From assembly GCA_945861465.1 (NCBI GenBank), contig CAMAVB010000017.1, positions 1-53,554 of the forward strand: DNA of 53,554 nucleotides, read 5' to 3'. Positions 48,956 through 53,554 of the stretch are shown here, piece after piece. The DNA comes from Candidatus Kuenenia stuttgartensis (lineage in GTDB: Bacteria; Planctomycetota; Planctomycetia; Planctomycetales; Planctomycetaceae). The notes beneath the pieces were generated by a model, which was not told the DNA's origin, did no database searches, and saw only the letters and a list, made by a program, of their open reading frames with translations. Numbering within the stretch: the stretch's first letter is position 1; each line of letters starts with the position of its first letter. A program made the position numbers and the translations under genes.

Positions 48956-50755
48956 ATGTCGGCTCAGTTTGTGATCGGGATTGATCTTGGCACGACAAAC
49001 AGCGTACTCGCCTACAGTGCTCTGCATGCTGCGCAGCCTCAGGTCCTGTTGTTGCCGATTCCTCAGCTGATTGCCGCCAACACCATTGAGTCGCGGTCAA
49101 TGCTGCCGTCATTCCTGTATCAATGCACGCAGGATGAATCTGCTGCGAGGTCGTATTCGCTACCATGGAACGAAGACGTGATGTTTATGGTTGGCCATGG
49201 TGCCAGATCACTCTCGGCGGAATTTCCCGACCGCACAGTCGGGGCGGCGAAGTCGTGGCTCGGGCACAGCAAAGTTGACCGACATCAGCCAATACTGCCC
49301 TGGCACGCTCCCGGTGATGTCACGAAGATTTCTCCGGTGACTGCGTCGCGACGTTACCTGGAACACATGATTTCGGCATGGCATCAGGCGTTTCCGGATG
49401 CGCCGTTTTCAGACCAGAATGTGGTGTTGACCGTTCCCGCATCGTTTGACGCCAGCGCCCGTGAACTGACGCGAGAAGCCGCTTTGGCAGCCGGGCTGCC
49501 TGAGAAGTTTCTCCTGCTGGAAGAACCGCAGGCGGCCACCTACGCATGGCTGAACGCAGTCGGTGATCGCTGGCGAAAACTCCTCAAAGTTGGCGACCGC
49601 ATGTTGGTCTGCGACATTGGCGGAGGCACCACCGATCTGACTCTCGTCGAAGTCGCCGAAGAAAATGGTCACCTCACACTTCAACGCGCGGCAGTCGGGA
49701 ACCATTTGCTCGTTGGCGGCGACAACATGGATCTCGCGTTGGCGCACTATGTGGCGCAACTTTTCGAAGGCAAAGGGTTGACGCTCGATCCGTGGCAATC
49801 AGTCTCGCTCTGGCATTCCTGCCGCAATGCCAAAGAAGCCTTGCTGTCAGAATCCGGCCCCGACGCGCACACGATTTCTGTTCCCGGTCGCAGCAGTCGT
49901 CTGATCGGCGGGCTTGTTTCGATCCACGTGGAACGAGCCCAGACAACGGAGTTGTTGCTGAACGGATTCTTTCCCGACGCTCAGCTGTCCGATCGACCTG
50001 CACGATCGCGTGCTTCAGGGTTTCGCGAAATCGGACTCCCCTACGAAGCAGACACCGGGATCACTCGACACCTTGCCGCGTTTCTGAATCAATCGCTCGC
50101 GGGGAACAAGCTGAGTCACGTCCTGTTCAACGGCGGCGTGTTCAAAGCCAGAGTCTTGCGGACACGACTCCTCGATCAATTGCAAAGCTGGTTTCCTGAT
50201 TCTCCGCCGAAAGTGGTCGATGGATCGGACGATCTGGATTTCTCCGTTGCCCGCGGTGCGTGCTTTTACGGTTGGACAAAACTGCGTGGCGGCGTCCGAA
50301 TTCGCGGCGGCACCGCGCGGTCGTATTATGTCGGAATTGAAACTGCGGGCCTCGCGATCCCCGGTGCCGGGCGACCACTGAAAGCTCTCTGTGTCGTGCC
50401 GAACGGGATGGAAGAGGGAACGGAAGTCGATGTGCCGTCAGATCCCATTGGTTTGATCGTCGGCGAATCCGCTCGTTTCCGCTTTTTCAGTTCCGCCAAT
50501 CGCCGAACCGATCAACCGGGCGACCTGCTCACACGCTGGTCGCCCGAAGAATTATGCGAGACCGATTCACTCGAGACCACGCTGCCCGCGTCCGTTAGTG
50601 CTGAAGCTGGCACCGTGACAGACGATGATTATGTGCCGGTGACTTTCAATTCCCGCATCACCGAGCTTGGCGTCCTTGAACTCTGGTGTGTCCATGAATC
50701 CGAAGACAAACGCTGGAAACTCGAATTCAGCGTACGAGATGACGCCGAATCGTAG
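48956..50755 (+). CDS. Hsp70-like ATPase 1 (divergent DnaK family)
   Basis: This 599-residue protein has the Hsp70 ATPase motifs: phosphate-1 GIDLGTTNS (residues 8-16), VVLTVPASFDASARELTREA, LLEEPQAATYAWL, and phosphate-2 CDIGGGTTDLTLVEV. Instead of the canonical substrate-binding domain it continues with DNMDLALAHYVAQL, SHVLFNGGVFKARVLRTRLL and a beta-rich C-terminus (FRFFSSANRRTDQPGD, ITELGVLELWCVH). It is the short partner of the paired Hsp70 set with DUF2760. The stop TAG lies inside a GTAGGGTGGGACCAGCG repeat end (50753-50769). It may remodel proteins at a membrane through DUF2760; inference only. Confidence 0.9.
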   Translation: MSAQFVIGIDLGTTNSVLAYSALHAAQPQVLLLPIPQLIAANTIESRSMLPSFLYQCTQDESAARSYSLPWNEDVMFMVGHGARSLSAEFPDRTVGAAKSWLGHSKVDRHQPILPWHAPGDVTKISPVTASRRYLEHMISAWHQAFPDAPFSDQNVVLTVPASFDASARELTREAALAAGLPEKFLLLEEPQAATYAWLNAVGDRWRKLLKVGDRMLVCDIGGGTTDLTLVEVAEENGHLTLQRAAVGNHLLVGGDNMDLALAHYVAQLFEGKGLTLDPWQSVSLWHSCRNAKEALLSESGPDAHTISVPGRSSRLIGGLVSIHVERAQTTELLLNGFFPDAQLSDRPARSRASGFREIGLPYEADTGITRHLAAFLNQSLAGNKLSHVLFNGGVFKARVLRTRLLDQLQSWFPDSPPKVVDGSDDLDFSVARGACFYGWTKLRGGVRIRGGTARSYYVGIETAGLAIPGAGRPLKALCVVPNGMEEGTEVDVPSDPIGLIVGESARFRFFSSANRRTDQPGDLLTRWSPEELCETDSLETTLPASVSAEAGTVTDDDYVPVTFNSRITELGVLELWCVHESEDKRWKLEFSVRDDAES

Positions 50756-50929
50756 GGTGGGACCAGCGTGGGCGTAAGAGGCGAATTCCCTATGTTCAAC
50801 CTTGGCACGATTTGTACTGTTTGGAACGACTCAGAACTGCCCCATCTCCCAACGCCGTTAAGGATTTATCGTCGTGTTTTCACCGAGTTTCTCGAAGTCC
50901 CTTCTTCCCCCTGGTAAGGGGGAGAAGGG
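50753..50929. repeat. Repeat remnants between the two Hsp70 genes
   Basis: Positions 50753-50769 match the left end of the element at 26253. Positions 50851-50929 match 50-126 in reverse, including the palindromic CCCCCTGGTAAGGGGG. They split the two Hsp70 genes, which otherwise look like partners. No gene lies in the 233-base gap. Confidence 0.75.
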
Positions 50930-50988
50930 CAAATGCCGGAACTGCGATCCGCTTCGGTCCGGCCTACATTACTTCTGATTCTGAAATA

Positions 50989-53554
50989 ATGCCTTCAATG
51001 AATGCGCGTTCAAAAATTGTCGATCCCGATTCCATCGAACCCAACCGCCCGCGTTATGTCGTTGGGATCGATCTGGGTACGACAAACTCTGCGATGTGTT
51101 TTGTTGATACGGACACGGAACGATGGAAGATTGAGACGTTCACGATCGCGCAGGTCGTCGCCGCAGGACAGGTCGAACGACTCGAAACCCTGCCGTCATT
51201 TTACTACGAAGCGTTGCCGGTGGAACGTACGTCGGGGGCGACTCGATTGCCGTGGCTCAAGGAAGGATCTGCGGGAACCGTCGGAGTGTACGCTCGGGAT
51301 CACGGCCGCACCTTGCCTGGACGTATGATCGAATCGGCGAAGTCATGGCTGTGCCACAACGGAGTGGACCGCAAAGCCGCATTGCTGCCATGGCACGGTG
51401 CGGCGGATGTGGAACGCCTGTCACCAGTCGAAGCCACCGCCCGTTATTTGCGACACATGAAAGATGCCTGGGACGCCTCGTACGCCGACCATCCGCTGGC
51501 TGAGCAGGATGTGGTGCTCACGATTCCTGCGTCATTCGACGAAGTGGCGCGCGAATTGACCGTCGCTGCCGCGCGAATCGCCGGGCTGCCACGCATCGTG
51601 CTGCTGGAAGAACCGCAGGCTGCATTCTATTCCTGGGTGGATGCGCACCGTGACGAATGGGACCAGATCGTCTCTCCCGGCCAGACCATCCTCGTGTGCG
51701 ACATCGGCGGGGGCACGTCGGACTTCAGTTTGATTCACGTGCGCTCGGGAGCAGACAGCCGCCTGCAGTTCCATCGCGTCGCGGTCGGCGATCATCTGCT
51801 GCTGGGCGGCGATAATCTTGATCTGGCTCTGGCACATTTTGTGGAGCAAAAACTTGCTGCTGGCGGACGGCTCGATCCGCGCCAATGGAGCATGCTCATC
51901 CCGGCCTGCCGTCATGCCAAAGAAATCCTGCTGAGTGCAGACGCACCGGCAACTCACACCGTGGTCCTGTCCGGTTCTGGGTCACGCCTGATCGGCGGAG
52001 CGCTGCAGGTGGAACTATTCCGCGATGAGGTTCTGAAATTGTTCGTCGACGGGTTCCTGCCCGATGTCGACTTGCATGAGCGGCCTCAGAAGCGGCAATC
52101 GGGATTTCAGGAGTTCGGATTGCCGTATGCTGCCGATCCGGCCATCACGAAATATCTGGCGACATTTCTCCAGACACATGCACAGGACACTGTCACAGGT
52201 GCCCGGCCCGATATTGTCCTGTTCAATGGTGGCTTCTTCGCGTCGCCAATCCTGCGGACGAGGCTGATCGAATCGCTGGAAAACTGGTTTCGGCCACTGG
52301 ATGCAAACTGGTCTCCGACCGTGCTGCGGAACGATCGACTTGATCTGGCGGTAGCGCGGGGCGCGGCGTATTTCGGAATGGTGCGGCGCGGGATCGGCAT
52401 TCGGATCGTCGCGGGTCTGGCACGCACCTATTATATCGGGATCGAACAGGCCGACGGGCAACAGGCCGCCTTGTGCCTCGTTGCAGCCGGGACCGAATCT
52501 TCCTCGAAACCGACCGTGATCGACCGCACGTTCAAAGTCCGCACGTCTGAACCCGTGGAATTTCCTATCCTTGTTTCAGGCACGCGACTCACCGATCAAC
52601 CGGGCGAGATCATTCCGTACGATCCGGAACAACTTTCAGCACTGCCACCGATTCGAACAGTTCTGACGACTCGGAAACGTGGCGATATGGCAACGGTCGA
52701 TGCGCGACTTTCCGCCACGCTGACGGAAATCGGCACCCTTGAATTATGGTGCGAACAAATCGATTCAACGCGTCGTTGGCAATTGCAGTTTGACGTACGA
52801 TCCGCGACGGAGACAGATCGCGCAGCTCATACTGGCTCCGCAGAGCAATCCGGTATTGTCGATCAGGAACTGGTTGCAGCAGCAATTGCCGTGCTGCGCA
52901 GCGTCTTCGGGCCGAACAGCACAGTCCGAGCCGAGGACACGATGAAACAACTGACCGAGGTCACTGGTCAGGCACGGGCGGAGTGGCCATCGTCATTACT
53001 CCGCGCGTTGTGGGCGGAATTGCTGGAACTCAGTGACGGTCGTCGCCAGAGTCCCCAGCACGAAGCAAGATGGCTCAACCTCACCGGATTCTGCCTGCGT
53101 CCAGGCTTCGGCATGGCTGCTGACGATTGGCGCGTAGAAGAAACGTGGCGCGCGACCAACGGGCGGCTGATTCATTCGACACCCGCGTGTCTGGCCGAAT
53201 TACGCACGTTGTGCAGGCGTATATCGGGGGGCCTTGCTGCAGGCCGTCAGACCCAGATTGCATCCACAGTCCTGCCCGCCATCCGCCAGCGATTTCGGCA
53301 GGTCCAGACCGGTCGAGGCAAAGCCGCACTGTATGCTTCAGGCAATCATGAAGCCGCAGAAATCTGGCGGATGCTCGGATCAATGGAACTGCTCGCGCCG
53401 CCGGTGCGGATCGAACTTGGCGACATGATCATCGACCTCCTGAATCGACCTGCTTTCGAATCTGTTCGCAACGCCCTGATCTGGAGCCTCGGTCGGATCG
53501 GCGGTCGCGTGCCGGTCTACGGCCCGTTGAACCTTGTCGTTCCCCTCAGTCCGG
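50989..53554 (+). CDS. Hsp70-like ATPase 2, long form, 3' end outside the window
   Basis: This frame is open for 855 codons to the window edge. The first 580 residues parallel the previous protein: VVGIDLGTTNSAMCFVD, VVLTIPASFDEVARELTVAA, LLEEPQAAFYSWV, CDIGGGTSDFSLIHV, DNLDLALAHFVEQ and ILRTRLIESLENWF. Beyond about residue 610 a helical extension follows (MKQLTEVTGQARAEWPSSLL, ARWLNLTGFCLRPGFGMAADD), which fits the DUF3731-type C-terminal region. The start is ATG 50989 or 50998; neither has a clear ribosome site. Divergence plus the extra domain suggests an unequal pair of ATPases rather than a simple duplicate. Confidence 0.9.
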   Translation, partial: MPSMNARSKIVDPDSIEPNRPRYVVGIDLGTTNSAMCFVDTDTERWKIETFTIAQVVAAGQVERLETLPSFYYEALPVERTSGATRLPWLKEGSAGTVGVYARDHGRTLPGRMIESAKSWLCHNGVDRKAALLPWHGAADVERLSPVEATARYLRHMKDAWDASYADHPLAEQDVVLTIPASFDEVARELTVAAARIAGLPRIVLLEEPQAAFYSWVDAHRDEWDQIVSPGQTILVCDIGGGTSDFSLIHVRSGADSRLQFHRVAVGDHLLLGGDNLDLALAHFVEQKLAAGGRLDPRQWSMLIPACRHAKEILLSADAPATHTVVLSGSGSRLIGGALQVELFRDEVLKLFVDGFLPDVDLHERPQKRQSGFQEFGLPYAADPAITKYLATFLQTHAQDTVTGARPDIVLFNGGFFASPILRTRLIESLENWFRPLDANWSPTVLRNDRLDLAVARGAAYFGMVRRGIGIRIVAGLARTYYIGIEQADGQQAALCLVAAGTESSSKPTVIDRTFKVRTSEPVEFPILVSGTRLTDQPGEIIPYDPEQLSALPPIRTVLTTRKRGDMATVDARLSATLTEIGTLELWCEQIDSTRRWQLQFDVRSATETDRAAHTGSAEQSGIVDQELVAAAIAVLRSVFGPNSTVRAEDTMKQLTEVTGQARAEWPSSLLRALWAELLELSDGRRQSPQHEARWLNLTGFCLRPGFGMAADDWRVEETWRATNGRLIHSTPACLAELRTLCRRISGGLAAGRQTQIASTVLPAIRQRFRQVQTGRGKAALYASGNHEAAEIWRMLGSMELLAPPVRIELGDMIIDLLNRPAFESVRNALIWSLGRIGGRVPVYGPLNLVVPLSP

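Noticed and set aside
50802-50820. Possible sigma-54 promoter (TTGGCACGATTTGTAC) before the second Hsp70 gene
   Set aside because: The -24 part fits TGGCAC but the -12 TTGC is not at the right spacing.

Overview
The window looks like chromosomal DNA of a planctomycete (phylum Planctomycetota, probably Planctomycetaceae-like). The signs are a Tat-exported DUF1501 protein, a secreted 1225-residue WD40 protein, a PQQ-type propeller membrane protein, an MfnB-type enzyme of furan/methanopterin C1-cofactor synthesis in a bacterium, a DUF2760-Hsp70-Hsp70 set, moderate GC, scattered short operons and many small palindromic repeats between genes. I saw no rRNA, tRNA, CRISPR array, phage or transposase gene. 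The phylum assignment is inference from gene families.

Layout. 1-2475: repeats, an altronate dehydratase, and the remains of a DegT aminotransferase. 2569-13626: a surface-glycan cluster, all on the + strand and mostly overlapping. It holds a nucleotide-sugar epimerase, DegT aminotransferase, two hexapeptide acetyltransferases, an ArnC/GtrB-like GT2, an EmrE-like four-helix protein, a nitrilase-family amidase, a WbpG/PseA-like PP-loop sugar amidotransferase, a Gfo/Idh/MocA dehydrogenase, and two polytopic GT39/GT87-like proteins. Together they could make an N-acetylated, amidated 3-amino sugar, load it on undecaprenyl phosphate, flip it and transfer it outside. 13742-18290: PQQ-propeller protein, SLC1-type symporter, unknown protein. 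18480-26110 (-): TetR, DevB, DevC, DevA exporter operon followed by the WD40 protein. 26464-29805: CocE/NonD hydrolase and a secreted lactonase-like propeller. 30046-33948 (-): a 55-residue membrane protein, a methyltransferase and a membrane sulfatase-fold enzyme. 34382-37270 (-): PIN-TRAM protein, UppS, CdsA. 37461-38392 (-): a small, apparently frameshifted ORF ending at a terminator, and a very cysteine-rich secreted repeat protein. 38892-44386: EboD-like cyclase, a charged unknown protein, MfnB, a TPR protein (-) and a GT39-like protein. 44519-47927 (-): RpoN and DUF1501. 48391 to the end: DUF2760 and two Hsp70-like ATPases, the second running off the window.

The most interesting candidate system is the nitrilase plus PP-loop sugar amidotransferase pair (6654-8729). 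Known WbpG/PseA-type enzymes are fed ammonia by HisH/HisF homologues, none of which is seen here. The pair instead resembles a split, sugar-specific version of the glutaminase-synthetase design of glutamine-dependent NAD+ synthetase. Next in interest are the Hsp70 pair, the cysteine-rich repeat protein, the small-membrane-protein/methyltransferase/sulfatase-fold trio, and at least eight families of short inverted-repeat elements, three of which sit exactly at stop codons.
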